A DNA stretch of 64,000 nucleotides. Origin: Croceivirga sp. (GTDB taxonomy: Bacteria; Bacteroidota; Bacteroidia; Flavobacteriales; Flavobacteriaceae). Of this stretch, positions 34,286-43,433 are shown one piece after another (positions within the stretch are counted from its first letter, which is position 1; each line of letters begins with the position of its first letter). Where the stretch lies: the NCBI GenBank assembly GCA_028284665.1, contig JANQRG010000018.1, positions 1-64,000 of the forward strand, in the 5' to 3' direction. The notes under the pieces were generated by a model, which worked only from the letters and a program-made list of their open reading frames with translations, was not told where the DNA came from and ran no database searches. The position numbers and the translations under genes are program-made.

Positions 34286-35041
34286 ATGAAAAAAACTGTT
34301 CTTATCACCGGAGCTACCAGTGGTATTGGAAAAGCAACAGCAGAACTTTTTGCTGATAAAGGATTTCGCCTTGTTTTATGTGGGCGTCGTGAAGAACGTT
34401 TAGCGGATTTAGAAGGGACCTTGTCTAATAAAACGGATGTGGCGACCTTGAATTTTGATGTTCGCGATCGCGATGCTATAGGGCGCGCTTTGGGTACTTT
34501 GAAGGCCGAGTTTTCAGCTGTGGACGTATTAGTGAACAACGCTGGAAATGCGCATGGCCTCGATCCCATCCAAAGTGGTAGCGTAGAAGATTGGGACGCG
34601 ATGCTTGATATCAATGTAAAGGGACTGCTTTACGTGACAAAGGCCATTATTCCGGAAATGATAAAACGACAATCGGGACATATCATCAATATCGGTTCCT
34701 TGGCAGGTAAAGAAGTATATCCCAAAGGAAATGTCTACTGTGCAAGCAAGCATGCCGTAGATGCTGTTACCCAAGGAATGCGTATGGATTTGAACGCACA
34801 CGGTATCCGAGTAGGGGCGATTAACCCAGGTCTGGTGGAAACGGAGTTCAGTGAAGTTCGATTTAAAGGTGATACACAACGTGCTAAAACGGTCTATCAG
34901 GGATATGCTCCTTTGAAAGCAGCAGATATTGCTGATATTATATACTTTGTTGTTTCCCGCCCGTATCATGTTAATATTGCAGATCTGCTGGTACTCCCAA
35001 CCGCACAGGCAAGTTCTTCAATAGTGAAGAAGGAGTCATGA
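34286..35041 (+). CDS. SDR family oxidoreductase
   Basis: A 251-aa classical short-chain dehydrogenase. The cofactor loop TGATSGIGKATAELF, NNAG (VLVNNAGNAHG), the catalytic serine in NIGSLAGKEVYP and the YxxxK motif (VYCASKHAVDAV) are present, and GAINPGLVETEF is typical. It resembles 3-hydroxy acid or sepiapterin-type reductases (YdfG-like) in general form. Its stop overlaps the start of the AlbA_2 gene by 4 nt (ATGA), so the two are translationally coupled. Confidence 0.93.
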   Translation: MKKTVLITGATSGIGKATAELFADKGFRLVLCGRREERLADLEGTLSNKTDVATLNFDVRDRDAIGRALGTLKAEFSAVDVLVNNAGNAHGLDPIQSGSVEDWDAMLDINVKGLLYVTKAIIPEMIKRQSGHIINIGSLAGKEVYPKGNVYCASKHAVDAVTQGMRMDLNAHGIRVGAINPGLVETEFSEVRFKGDTQRAKTVYQGYAPLKAADIADIIYFVVSRPYHVNIADLLVLPTAQASSSIVKKES

Positions 35042-36174
35042 TCAATAAACGCCTCCTTGTCAAGAATCTCCTGGCCCATAATGATGAGAACAGTTTTTAC
35101 GATAAAAAGCGCTTTATCACTATCGGAGAAAAAGAGGGTAAGGCCAAATTCCTGAAACATGTGTGCGCTTTGGCCAATAGCAACCCCAAAAACAACTCCT
35201 ATATCGTTGTTGGAGTAGAAGATGAGGACAACAAAATAGTGGGCGTGGACTTCTTTGACGATAGCAAGATCCAAAATTTGGTGAATGCCTATCTCGATAA
35301 CCCTCCGCTAATTTCCTATGAAAATATTCCTTTTCCACACTTACCGGAAGGTAAAGTCGTGGGCCTTGTGACGATTAAGTCTAATGGAAAGGTATGTGCG
35401 TTGCGTAAAAATATCTGGAAGTATTACGGTGGAGCTGTTTTTTTTAGGGAAGGAAGTATCAGCCTTCCTAAGGCTTTCGATATTGAGTTAAAGGATATTA
35501 ACTCTGAAAAGGTGGCTACCATTGAACAACATGCTAAAAACAATATCGAATTAACCTTAGACGGTGTTATTGATTTCATCAATAATCGGCATGCTGATCT
35601 GACCAGTCATTACAAGGTATTTAAGGAACAGTTTGTTGTTTGTTGGGCGGGCCACCGGAAAAAGGTAAAGGAAAAAACCTACTATTCCCGTGTGGATATT
35701 GAACTTATCAATGAGCAAGTAAAGCTTTTTTACTCCGCCCTGGACGAGGTATCTATCCATTATGATGAAAATACCTTTAGCACTTTGGAGTATGTGCAAT
35801 TAGGATTGGGAAAACAGCAGAAGTACTTTCCGTTAGAAGCTGTAACCCTAACGTTTTTGGAGAATGGAAACTACTCTATACAGAGCGAACTGGTTTTTGA
35901 ACCCCCCTTATATGACAAGAAGACCTTACATCATATTCTGAATACAAACAATAGCGTCCTACAAAAGTTAGAAAAAGGAATAACGTTGAATTCGTCTGAA
36001 AAAGTAGACCTCAGGCATTTACCGGACACCTACCTAATTTGCTATCTCAATGGATTTGAGGAGGCCAAAGAACAAATGGAACAGGCACGTCCGCTACTAA
36101 AACAGGTAGACCAGAACATTTACCAGTCGCTAAAACTGTCCTTGCGCATTTTACGAAAAGTACGCTACAATTAA
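35038..36174 (+). CDS. AlbA_2 (Schlafen-type) domain ATP-binding/putative DNA-binding protein
   Basis: A 378-aa soluble protein. Residues ~10-125 form an AlbA_2 domain: LANSNPKNNSYIVVGVEDED, then DFFDDSKIQNLVNAYLDNPP and FREGS. In other bacteria this domain occurs in transcription regulators and in Schlafen-like nucleases. The C-terminal ~250 residues match no family I recognise. It is coupled to an SDR gene by a 4-nt overlap, and its stop overlaps the convergent amylosucrase stop by 4 nt. Confidence 0.78.
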   Translation: MINKRLLVKNLLAHNDENSFYDKKRFITIGEKEGKAKFLKHVCALANSNPKNNSYIVVGVEDEDNKIVGVDFFDDSKIQNLVNAYLDNPPLISYENIPFPHLPEGKVVGLVTIKSNGKVCALRKNIWKYYGGAVFFREGSISLPKAFDIELKDINSEKVATIEQHAKNNIELTLDGVIDFINNRHADLTSHYKVFKEQFVVCWAGHRKKVKEKTYYSRVDIELINEQVKLFYSALDEVSIHYDENTFSTLEYVQLGLGKQQKYFPLEAVTLTFLENGNYSIQSELVFEPPLYDKKTLHHILNTNNSVLQKLEKGITLNSSEKVDLRHLPDTYLICYLNGFEEAKEQMEQARPLLKQVDQNIYQSLKLSLRILRKVRYN

Positions 36175-38096
36175 TGCCACTTTCTTAACCAAAGCAGCTG
36201 GTAAGGGCGTAATTCCAGGAAACCGCTTTTTAAAGCAGTGGTGTCTCCTGTGATAAGGTTGTGGAATTCCTGATCTTTTAGATACCCTAAAGCCCCAATC
36301 CAGCTGGTTTCTACTACCTGAGGATGTTCATCAAAATTGCAGAGTACCATGATCCCTTCATCTTTATCAGATCTGCGTTCATAAATAAGAACGTGTTCGT
36401 TTGCGGTATGATGGAGTAGGGTATTTCCGTTATCCGCAAAAACGGAGTTTGATTTGCGAATCCGTATCAGCTTCTTTATGATCGTAAAGATCTGGGAATG
36501 TATAGAATCCTTCTTGGAAAAGCTTGTAATCAATTCCCAATCTTGCTGTGGACGGTTTACCCATCTGTTATCCTGTCTTTTGTACTCATCTTCTAAAAAA
36601 GAATAGTCATTTAAGGCCCCTATTTCATCCCCGGCATAGATCAAGGGAATCCCGCCAAATGAGAGTATAAGGCCGTGTAACATTACGATCTTATCCCTGG
36701 ATTGCTTAAGAAGTTCTTCATTCTTATCTTCCAGAGCCTTTTCTAACCCCAACAATGAAGCCGCGCTTCCGGTAATTCGTCCGTCACCAGTTTTTGGGTT
36801 ATACATGAATAGTAGCCCCTTAGCCGGAGACCAATCGGTTCGTTGACAATAGTAATCCAGCAGGAATTTCCGATGACCCTGAGGATTCCAGCCCAATTCT
36901 TGTATATATTGGTCGTCCAATCCCAACCCGATATCATCATGACACCGAATATAATTGATCCAGGTACACGGATTGGGCTTCGTGGGCGCATTGATAAGTG
37001 TTTTATAAAGTAAGGCGGTTTTCTTTGTGGCAATTGAATTCCAAAGTAAGGCCATTAACGAGGCGTTGTATGCAATCTCACATTCATTTCCGGTTCTGAT
37101 ACCCTCACCAAAATATTTAAGGATATCTCTTGGCGCTACAATGGCCTCCGCCAAAAGTATGGTGCTCGGTGCTACCACTTGCAGGCACATTCGAAAGAGG
37201 AAAACGATGGTATGGGCTTCGTCAAGGTTTTGGGAAATGGTTCCCATTTTTTTCCATAAGAATGCCAAAGCATCAAAACGGACGACATCGACACCCAGAT
37301 TAGATAATTCCACCAAATTAGTCAGCATTTCCAGGAAAACCGTTGGATTGGTATAGTTTAAATCCCATTGGTAGGTGTTGAATACCGTCATTACCCATCG
37401 GTTCATCTCCGGAATAAAGGTGTAATTACCAGGTGCGGTTTTGGGGAAGACTTCGGGTAAACTCTTTTCAAATTCATCAGGAACGGTCCTGTCGTTGTAG
37501 GTGTAGTAATACTGTTGATATTTTTCCTCCCCGGCTTTCGCTTTTACCGCCCACTCATGTTCATCGGAAGTGTGGTTTACCACAAAATCCAGCATCAAAA
37601 ACATATTTTTTGAACGCAATTTGGCTGTAAGGCTTTCAAGGTCTTTTGGGGTGCCGTATTTTGGATCTATTGTGGTATGACTGTTTACCGCGTATCCACC
37701 ATCATTTTCTCCTTCAGGCCGGGTAGTTATGGGCATGATATGCAGAAAATTAATGCCCAGGTCTTCTAAATAGGGAATTTTTTTCTGAAGCCCTTTCAGG
37801 TCCTTACTGAACAGGTCTACATACAATTGCATACCTACAAGCTTTTCGGAGCGATACCAGTTTTCGGTATTTATGCGCACTAAATCCTGTTTTTTTAGAT
37901 GAAGGGGGCGCTTGTCAAATAGCTGGTTGAGCAATACGAGCAAATCATTGAGCGCTACCTCCGATTCCGGATAAATTCTAAAAAATGCTTCTTTGATCAG
38001 TGTTAAATTGGTTGCCAAACGGAAGTCGAAGTGCGTTTTCATGTCAGCACTTGTTTGTTGTGACGCAAGCAATTTATGTAGCGTGGCCTGGTTCAT
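36171..38096 (-). CDS. Amylosucrase-like alpha-amylase family enzyme (GH13)
   Basis: A 641-aa GH13 protein of the amylosucrase/sucrose hydrolase branch. These enzymes split sucrose and either release glucose and fructose or build alpha-1,4-glucan. The GH13 catalytic motifs are in place: nucleophile D in DVVRFDALAFLW, acid/base E in LLAEAIV and the transition-state pair in IRCHDDIGLGLDD. There is no signal peptide, so it is cytosolic. The adjacent fructokinase (7 bp upstream) would phosphorylate the fructose released, which supports sucrose as substrate. Confidence 0.88.
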   Translation of the reverse strand: MNQATLHKLLASQQTSADMKTHFDFRLATNLTLIKEAFFRIYPESEVALNDLLVLLNQLFDKRPLHLKKQDLVRINTENWYRSEKLVGMQLYVDLFSKDLKGLQKKIPYLEDLGINFLHIMPITTRPEGENDGGYAVNSHTTIDPKYGTPKDLESLTAKLRSKNMFLMLDFVVNHTSDEHEWAVKAKAGEEKYQQYYYTYNDRTVPDEFEKSLPEVFPKTAPGNYTFIPEMNRWVMTVFNTYQWDLNYTNPTVFLEMLTNLVELSNLGVDVVRFDALAFLWKKMGTISQNLDEAHTIVFLFRMCLQVVAPSTILLAEAIVAPRDILKYFGEGIRTGNECEIAYNASLMALLWNSIATKKTALLYKTLINAPTKPNPCTWINYIRCHDDIGLGLDDQYIQELGWNPQGHRKFLLDYYCQRTDWSPAKGLLFMYNPKTGDGRITGSAASLLGLEKALEDKNEELLKQSRDKIVMLHGLILSFGGIPLIYAGDEIGALNDYSFLEDEYKRQDNRWVNRPQQDWELITSFSKKDSIHSQIFTIIKKLIRIRKSNSVFADNGNTLLHHTANEHVLIYERRSDKDEGIMVLCNFDEHPQVVETSWIGALGYLKDQEFHNLITGDTTALKSGFLELRPYQLLWLRKWH

Positions 38097-38103
38097 TTAT
38101 GTG

Positions 38104-39048
38104 TTAAGAATCTAACTGGCTTAAGTTAGGGAGCGCCACAATTGCCCCATATTTTGTAGTGGTGAGGGCACCAGCTTTATTTGCCTTCTCCACCATTTGA
38201 AGGAGGAGTTCCCAATCAGAAAAGATGCTGTTAAAATCGTTTAATTGTGCAATTTGATAGAGCAGACAACCGATAAAAGCGTCTCCTGCACCAGTAGTAT
38301 CCACTGGCTGGACCTTTATGCTAGGCACCGTTTCTGACTGACCGTTACAACTTATAAAGGTACCATCCTTACCCAAAGTAATAGCAATGATTTTAGCGCC
38401 TACAGTATGTAAATGATTACACGCTTCCTCCACTTCGGTTTTGTCGGATAAGAGTTGAGCTTCCTCTAAGCTAAACTTGCATAAGTGGGATTTCTCAACA
38501 AACGAGAGGCTCTTTTTAACAAAGGATTTTTCGTTCTCTTTCCATAGGTCTCCTCTGAAATTGGGATCAAAACTGATAAAGGAATCCTGGGTCAAAGCAT
38601 CAAACAGATAGTGCCCGTAGGCTTCTTCCAAAGGGCCGCCTAAAAGCGCTGTAGCTGCCCCGAAATGAACAATATTTTTAAAAAAGTACTTTTTTACGCC
38701 CGAGTCATATTTGAGTTCTTTGTCCGCTCCCCGGCTAAAGACAAAGTCACGCTCCCCATCTTCAGCCAGTGAAACGAAAGCCAAGGTAGTGAACGTTTTA
38801 GAACGCTGTGCTAGTGAGATGTCTACATTTTCCTTGTTCAGAACACTAAGCAAGAAGGTGCCAAAAGGATCTTTGCCCACACAACCTACAAAAGCACTTT
38901 TCCCCCCCAATTTGGATATGGCACAAGCTACATTGGCGGGAGCTCCACCTGCTTTTTTTTTGAATTCTACCGCCTTGGATAAATCGTTGCCTTGATTCTC
39001 TGCAACAAAGTCAATTAGCAATTCCCCGATACAGAAGACCTTATTCAT
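38104..39048 (-). CDS. Fructokinase-like PfkB family sugar kinase
   Basis: A 314-aa PfkB carbohydrate kinase. The N-terminal CIGELLIDFVAENQG, the KAGGAPANVACAI substrate loop and the C-terminal signature DTTGAGDAFIGCLLYQ match fructokinases. It is adjacent to amylosucrase, so fructose from sucrose cleavage is the likely substrate. The ATG at 39048 is preferred; an upstream TTG at 39054 is possible. Confidence 0.88.
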   Translation of the reverse strand: MNKVFCIGELLIDFVAENQGNDLSKAVEFKKKAGGAPANVACAISKLGGKSAFVGCVGKDPFGTFLLSVLNKENVDISLAQRSKTFTTLAFVSLAEDGERDFVFSRGADKELKYDSGVKKYFFKNIVHFGAATALLGGPLEEAYGHYLFDALTQDSFISFDPNFRGDLWKENEKSFVKKSLSFVEKSHLCKFSLEEAQLLSDKTEVEEACNHLHTVGAKIIAITLGKDGTFISCNGQSETVPSIKVQPVDTTGAGDAFIGCLLYQIAQLNDFNSIFSDWELLLQMVEKANKAGALTTTKYGAIVALPNLSQLDS

Positions 39049-39168
39049 GAACAAACCCTAATCTTAGGACAAGGTACACAGAAATTATCTATTGCAGAAG
39101 GGCTGTAAAACTTTACACGAAATTGTAGTTCATACACGCAATTGTTTCTAATATTGCCAAAAAATTTC

Positions 39169-39894
39169 ATGGCCAAATTTGTAATTGGAGATATTCATTC
39201 TGGTTTAAAAGCATTAGAACAGGTTTTAGAACGTGCCAGGATACAAGCGGATGATCATCTGATTTTTCTAGGGGATTATGTTGATGGATGGAGCGATGCC
39301 TATGAGACCGTAGAGTTTTTAATTGCATTAGATAAGCAATATAAGTGTACGTTTTTACGGGGGAATCACGATGAACTGTGCAAGGAGTGGATGGTAACAC
39401 GCAAAGAAAATCCACAATGGTTGGCTCATGGAGGAGTGGCAACGAGGGACTCTTATCTCAAAGCCGGGGAGTCTAAATGGGAACATCATCTGGAATTCTA
39501 CGGATCCCTTCTCAATACCCTTCTGGATGAAAATAATAGGTTGTATTTACATGCGGGATTTACTAACCTAAAAGGGATAGCGCATGAATACTTTGAACAA
39601 CTTTTTTATTGGGACCGTACCCTTTGGGAACTTGCTAAAGCCTTGGATCCTATGCTCACGCCGGAAGATTCGGCTTTCCCCAAGCGACTCGTTCACTACA
39701 ATGAAATTTTTATCGGACATACGCCACTTTCGAAAACCGGAAATGTTACCCCGCAAAAGAAGGCCAATGTATGGAATATGGATACTGGAGCGGCATTTAG
39801 AGGAGCGTTGACCATTATGAACGTAGATACCAAAGAATACTGGCAAAGTGATGCCGTGTATACGCTGTATCCGGGAGAGAATGGAAGAAACTAA
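39169..39894 (+). CDS. Metallophosphoesterase (Ser/Thr phosphatase-like)
   Basis: A 241-aa calcineurin-fold phosphoesterase. The metal motifs are FVIGDIHSGLKALEQ (GDxH), IFLGDYVDGWSDAYE (GDxxDxG) and FLRGNHDELC (GNHD). It resembles bacterial protein phosphatases and ApaH-type hydrolases in length. The ATG at 39169 gives MAKFVIGDIHSG, the right N-terminus; an earlier TTG adds nothing recognisable. It ends at a strong terminator. Confidence 0.9.
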   Translation: MAKFVIGDIHSGLKALEQVLERARIQADDHLIFLGDYVDGWSDAYETVEFLIALDKQYKCTFLRGNHDELCKEWMVTRKENPQWLAHGGVATRDSYLKAGESKWEHHLEFYGSLLNTLLDENNRLYLHAGFTNLKGIAHEYFEQLFYWDRTLWELAKALDPMLTPEDSAFPKRLVHYNEIFIGHTPLSKTGNVTPQKKANVWNMDTGAAFRGALTIMNVDTKEYWQSDAVYTLYPGENGRN

Positions 39895-39926
39895 AAAACC
39901 GACCATTCACTTACGGTCGGTTTTTT
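39893..39926. terminator. Bidirectional terminator between phosphoesterase and the convergent gene at 39949
   Basis: A perfect 12-bp stem (39893-39904 with 39915-39926), with A/T tracts on both sides, works in either direction. It closes the phosphoesterase and, on the other strand, the OmpA/HHH genes. Confidence 0.88.
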
Positions 39927-39948
39927 AATAGTAGCTTCCGGAGGGATG

Positions 39949-40518
39949 CTAGAATTTACCGGCTTTGTGCTCGTCCTGCCATTTTACCAGATCCTTCCAT
40001 TTACCTTCATAGGCCATTTTAGCTTGCATTGGCCATGAGGAGGGATCGTGAATGCGATAGCGTTCTCCCCCAGAGTCCAGTACTTCCTGGCATTTGGCCA
40101 CAGATACCTCGGATAGTGCCTCCCAGGTTTTGATCTCAAAAGTGTGAAACAGGCCCTCTATTTTTGGTCCGATTCCTTCAACAATTTTTAAGTCGTCTTG
40201 TTTTACGCGTTTACCAAATGCGACCTTGGCGGCATCAGCATCAAAAGGAAACACCGAAGCCTCGGCTGCCAGCGAAGATACTGCTCCCTTGCCCTTATCA
40301 GCAGGGGATTTTTCAGCAGTATTCCTAGTGCTTTCAAGTTTTTTTGTGCAGGCTTCGAGATCTTTTTGCAATTGTGCATTTTTGTCTTTGAGCGCATCCA
40401 GTTCTGAAGTAGTATCAATTACTTCTCTTTTACCCTTACCCCAATAATATCCTATTATTCCACAGATGAGGCCCACCAGTAAAGGAATTAACCAGCACCA
40501 AATAGTATCGAAATCCAT
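39949..40518 (-). CDS. Membrane-anchored protein with helix-hairpin-helix-like domain
   Basis: A 189-aa protein with one N-terminal TM helix (WCWLIPLLVGLICGIIGYYW, about 6-25), a short coiled coil (35-70) and a C-terminal domain of about 75 residues whose segment LKIVEGIGPKIEGLF resembles the helix-hairpin-helix of DUF4332-type proteins. The nucleic-acid binding implied by that motif would be in the cytoplasm. It follows the OmpA gene by 27 bp on the same strand. Confidence 0.72.
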   Translation of the reverse strand: MDFDTIWCWLIPLLVGLICGIIGYYWGKGKREVIDTTSELDALKDKNAQLQKDLEACTKKLESTRNTAEKSPADKGKGAVSSLAAEASVFPFDADAAKVAFGKRVKQDDLKIVEGIGPKIEGLFHTFEIKTWEALSEVSVAKCQEVLDSGGERYRIHDPSSWPMQAKMAYEGKWKDLVKWQDEHKAGKF

Positions 40519-40545
40519 AGTTATAAAGTTTTAGTGTTTTGCGAT

Positions 40546-41454
40546 TTAGTTCAACGTAACCACTGTACGTCTATTCTTCCTTCTTCCTTCTTCGGTCGTA
40601 TTAGATGCTATCGGGTCATCCGATCCTTTCGAAATGCTTGTTACTTTAGCTTCCGGTATTCCATTTCTAACGAGGAAGGCCTTTATAAAATCCGCACGTT
40701 CTTGCCCAAGGATCACGTTGGAGGCGCTTTCCCCAGTAGTATCGGTATGACCTTTCACGGTACATGTAGCTCCTTCCATTTTATCCAAATATTTGGCGAT
40801 ATCAGCAACTTTTGCTCGCTGTGTTGACGTTAGGGTCAGTGCAGCTTCTCCCGTTTCAAAATAGAGCACCAAAGGATCATCCGTTATCTTTTTATAGAGT
40901 TCTTGCAGATCCTCGGAGTTGTCCGTTGTGTCAACTAAAGTATAATTTACCGGTCCAAGTAAGATATTTTCACTTGGAACGATCTCTTCTACCAACTTTC
41001 CAAAAGTGTTGGTTTGGGCGGAGGGAATTCCTGATCCGACAAAATAGTTTTTAACCATATTGGCACGAGCCAGGCCAAGATTAGGCCAGGCCGTGGTATT
41101 CTCTTCTGCAGAAAGGTAGAGGCCCGTAATGTCGATGCTCTTGTCAGGATTTTCTAAAAGATAGGCCTTAAGCCGTTCTATTCCAGTGTTCACCTCTAGG
41201 GAAACCGGCAGTTCGAAGCTTTCTGAAGAATGCGCAAAGTTGAAATTATTTGGACTTTTAAAAGAGAAATCCTCATGTTCAATGGCGAAAGGAAATGAGG
41301 TAGGATCAGGGTTTTTGCCCACAACGGTTTCTTCTTGTGGAAGTGCTTCCTGCACCGAGGCCAAACGGCAATCGCTACATAAAGTAAAATAGAGGAAAGT
41401 ACCTATCAGAATGGTAATAATTATCCCAAACAGATAGGATAAATCTTTAGTCAT
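40546..41454 (-). CDS. OmpA family protein with two OmpA-like domains
   Basis: A 302-aa envelope protein: TM anchor (YLFGIIITILIGTFLYFTL, about 6-25), a degenerate OmpA-like domain (about 80-160) and a canonical peptidoglycan-binding OmpA domain (about 190-300: YFETGEAALTLTSTQ, then CTVKGHTDTTG and GRRKNRRTVV). It probably bridges inner membrane and peptidoglycan. It is co-transcribed with the HHH-domain gene downstream. Confidence 0.88.
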   Translation of the reverse strand: MTKDLSYLFGIIITILIGTFLYFTLCSDCRLASVQEALPQEETVVGKNPDPTSFPFAIEHEDFSFKSPNNFNFAHSSESFELPVSLEVNTGIERLKAYLLENPDKSIDITGLYLSAEENTTAWPNLGLARANMVKNYFVGSGIPSAQTNTFGKLVEEIVPSENILLGPVNYTLVDTTDNSEDLQELYKKITDDPLVLYFETGEAALTLTSTQRAKVADIAKYLDKMEGATCTVKGHTDTTGESASNVILGQERADFIKAFLVRNGIPEAKVTSISKGSDDPIASNTTEEGRRKNRRTVVTLN

Positions 41455-41809
41455 GGTACCGAAAATTAGTGTTTACCCTACCAAATTATTAAAAAAAAGC
41501 TGTAGAAAGTTAAAATTTCTTAATGGAATCTTTAAATAAAGAACAACAGGAATAAGGGTGTAAAACACTGGTTTTTAAATAGAATCATTTTAATAACGAT
41601 TTTATACCATCCATACAGTATTTGCTACCGTTGGTAAGATATTGTTTAGCGCACCCATATAAATTTTAGAAATTTACTTCAACAAACAGAAAAAACGCCC
41701 TGTTTCTCCCGACAAAGTTCCGGCATTGAGGTGGGGCATACAATAGTTAAGTTTGAGTTAGTTAAGTTGGTTTTAAACCGCTGTCTACTTCTTCAAAGGC
41801 AGCGGTTTT
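41455..41809. other. 355-bp gap: orphan promoter-terminator pair, no protein gene
   Basis: Nothing resembling a protein gene is seen. The left half is AT-rich. On the plus strand a full promoter (41726-41755) is followed at once by an intrinsic terminator (41775-41811), which would give an RNA of only about 50 nt that touches the 3' end of the ALDH gene in antisense. The two elements are listed separately. Confidence 0.5.
41726..41755 (+). promoter_or_regulatory. Complete Bacteroidota promoter with no gene downstream
   Basis: TTG (41726-41728), a 19-bp spacer and TAAGTTTG (41748-41755) fit the -33/-7 consensus exactly. The predicted start is near 41762. The next gene is on the other strand. 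Confidence 0.6.
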
Positions 41810-41811
41810 TT
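41775..41811 (+). terminator. Intrinsic terminator of the short orphan transcript
   Basis: Stem AAACCGCTG (41775-41783) with CAGCGGTTT (41800-41808), followed by a T-run to 41811. The T-run is on the plus strand, so it serves the orphan promoter better than the minus-strand ALDH gene whose stop lies inside it (41810-41812). Confidence 0.7.
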
Positions 41812-43363
41812 ACAGTTCAAACTGAATACCCTGAGCAAGCGGTAGTTGGGTTGAATAGTTAATTGTATTGGTTTGCCGCCTCATATAGATTTTCCAGGCA
41901 TCTGATCCGCTTTCCCGGCCGCCGCCTGTTTCCTTCTCTCCTCCGAAGGCACCGCCTATTTCGGCCCCGGAGGTACCGATATTAACATTCGCAATACCAC
42001 AGTCACTCCCCGCTGCAGATAAGAATTTTTCGGCCTCTCTTAGGTTATTGGTCATAATGGCGGAAGAAAGTCCCTGAACCACATTGTTTTGCATGGCAAT
42101 GGCATTTTCTACATCTCCCGAATACTTGATTAGGTACAAAATAGGAGCAAAGGTTTCCTCCTGTACAATTTCGAAAGCGTTCTTAGCCTCGGCTACTGCT
42201 GGTTTAACATAGCATCCACTGGCGTAATTTTCTCCTTCAAGCACTCCACCCTCTACCAGTAGGGTCCCCCCCTGTTCCTTCACTTTTTCAAGTGCATTTG
42301 AGTATAGCCGTACAGCTTCCTTATCAATTAAGGGGCCTACATGAAATTGTTCATCAAGGGGATTTCCGATACGCAATTGTTTGTAGGCTGCTACAAGAGC
42401 ATCTTTAACTTGCTCGTAAACCTCCTCGTGAATAATCAAACGTCGCGTAGAGGTACAACGTTGGCCTGCAGTCCCAACAGCACCAAATACTGCGCCTATG
42501 GTGGTCATTTTTAGGTCTGCGTCGGGCGTAATGATGATCGCATTGTTTCCACCAAGTTCAAGTAACGATTTTCCCAAACGAGCGGCTACGGCTTGCGCTA
42601 CAATTTTTCCCATTCGGATGGAACCTGTAGCCGATATTAAAGGGACCCGAGAATCATGTGTCATAAATTCCCCTACCACATAATTGCCGTTTATCAAACA
42701 CGAAATACCTTCGGGCAAATCATTCTCTTTTAGTACCTGGGCAATGATGTTCTGGCAAGCGATACTACAAAGTGGGGTCTTTTCCGATGGTTTCCAAATA
42801 CAGACATCGCCACAAACCCATGCGAGGGCAGTGTTCCATGACCAAACCGCTACGGGAAAATTAAATGCTGAAATGATACCCACAATACCCAGAGGATGAT
42901 ATTGCTCATACATCCTGTGAGCAGGACGCTCCGAATGCATAGTTAAGCCATGTAACTGTCTTGAAAGCCCAACAGCAAAATCACAGATATCGATCATTTC
43001 CTGGACTTCTCCCAGTCCTTCCTGGTAGGACTTTCCCATTTCATAGGACACCAGTTTCCCCAAAGGTTCTTTAAGGCTACGAAGTTTTTCCCCAAATTGT
43101 CGGACGATTTCTCCTCTTCCAGGTGCAGGAACCTGTCGCCACTGAGTAAAGGCTGCGCTAGCAGTCGTTACCACCTTTTCGTAGTCTTCTTTTGTGGTAG
43201 TTTTAACTTTACCGATGAGCTGGCCATCAACAGGAGAATAGGACGCAATTAACTCCCCGGAGCCGAAGCTTTCTGAGCCTGTAGAAGTCCCTTCATTAAT
43301 CTCTTGTATCCACAATGCTTTTAGGGCTTCGTCTATTCCAAAACTAGCGGCAGTTGCTATCAT
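41810..43363 (-). CDS. ALDH7-type aldehyde dehydrogenase (piperidine-6-carboxylate dehydrogenase-like)
   Basis: A 517-aa NAD(P)-dependent aldehyde dehydrogenase of the antiquitin/AmaB branch. VGIISAFNFPVAVWSWNTA binds cofactor, LLELGGNNAIIITPDADL carries the general base and GAVGTAGQRCTSTRRLIIH the catalytic cysteine. The C-terminal GGAFGGEKETGGGRESGSDAWK matches the aminoadipate-semialdehyde type, which acts in lysine degradation. The nearby haaO hints at a role in tryptophan or kynurenine products, but the sequence fits the lysine role better. Confidence 0.85.
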   Translation of the reverse strand: MIATAASFGIDEALKALWIQEINEGTSTGSESFGSGELIASYSPVDGQLIGKVKTTTKEDYEKVVTTASAAFTQWRQVPAPGRGEIVRQFGEKLRSLKEPLGKLVSYEMGKSYQEGLGEVQEMIDICDFAVGLSRQLHGLTMHSERPAHRMYEQYHPLGIVGIISAFNFPVAVWSWNTALAWVCGDVCIWKPSEKTPLCSIACQNIIAQVLKENDLPEGISCLINGNYVVGEFMTHDSRVPLISATGSIRMGKIVAQAVAARLGKSLLELGGNNAIIITPDADLKMTTIGAVFGAVGTAGQRCTSTRRLIIHEEVYEQVKDALVAAYKQLRIGNPLDEQFHVGPLIDKEAVRLYSNALEKVKEQGGTLLVEGGVLEGENYASGCYVKPAVAEAKNAFEIVQEETFAPILYLIKYSGDVENAIAMQNNVVQGLSSAIMTNNLREAEKFLSAAGSDCGIANVNIGTSGAEIGGAFGGEKETGGGRESGSDAWKIYMRRQTNTINYSTQLPLAQGIQFEL

Positions 43364-43433
43364 TTATAACTTTTTAGTCCGATTTTGTTTTAATCGCAAC
43401 AAAGCTACAAAGAATAGTCCTTTTGGGAGCCTC

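Noticed and set aside
34529..34969. 146-codon minus-strand frame in the SDR gene
   Set aside because: Antisense to a clear SDR with all catalytic motifs.
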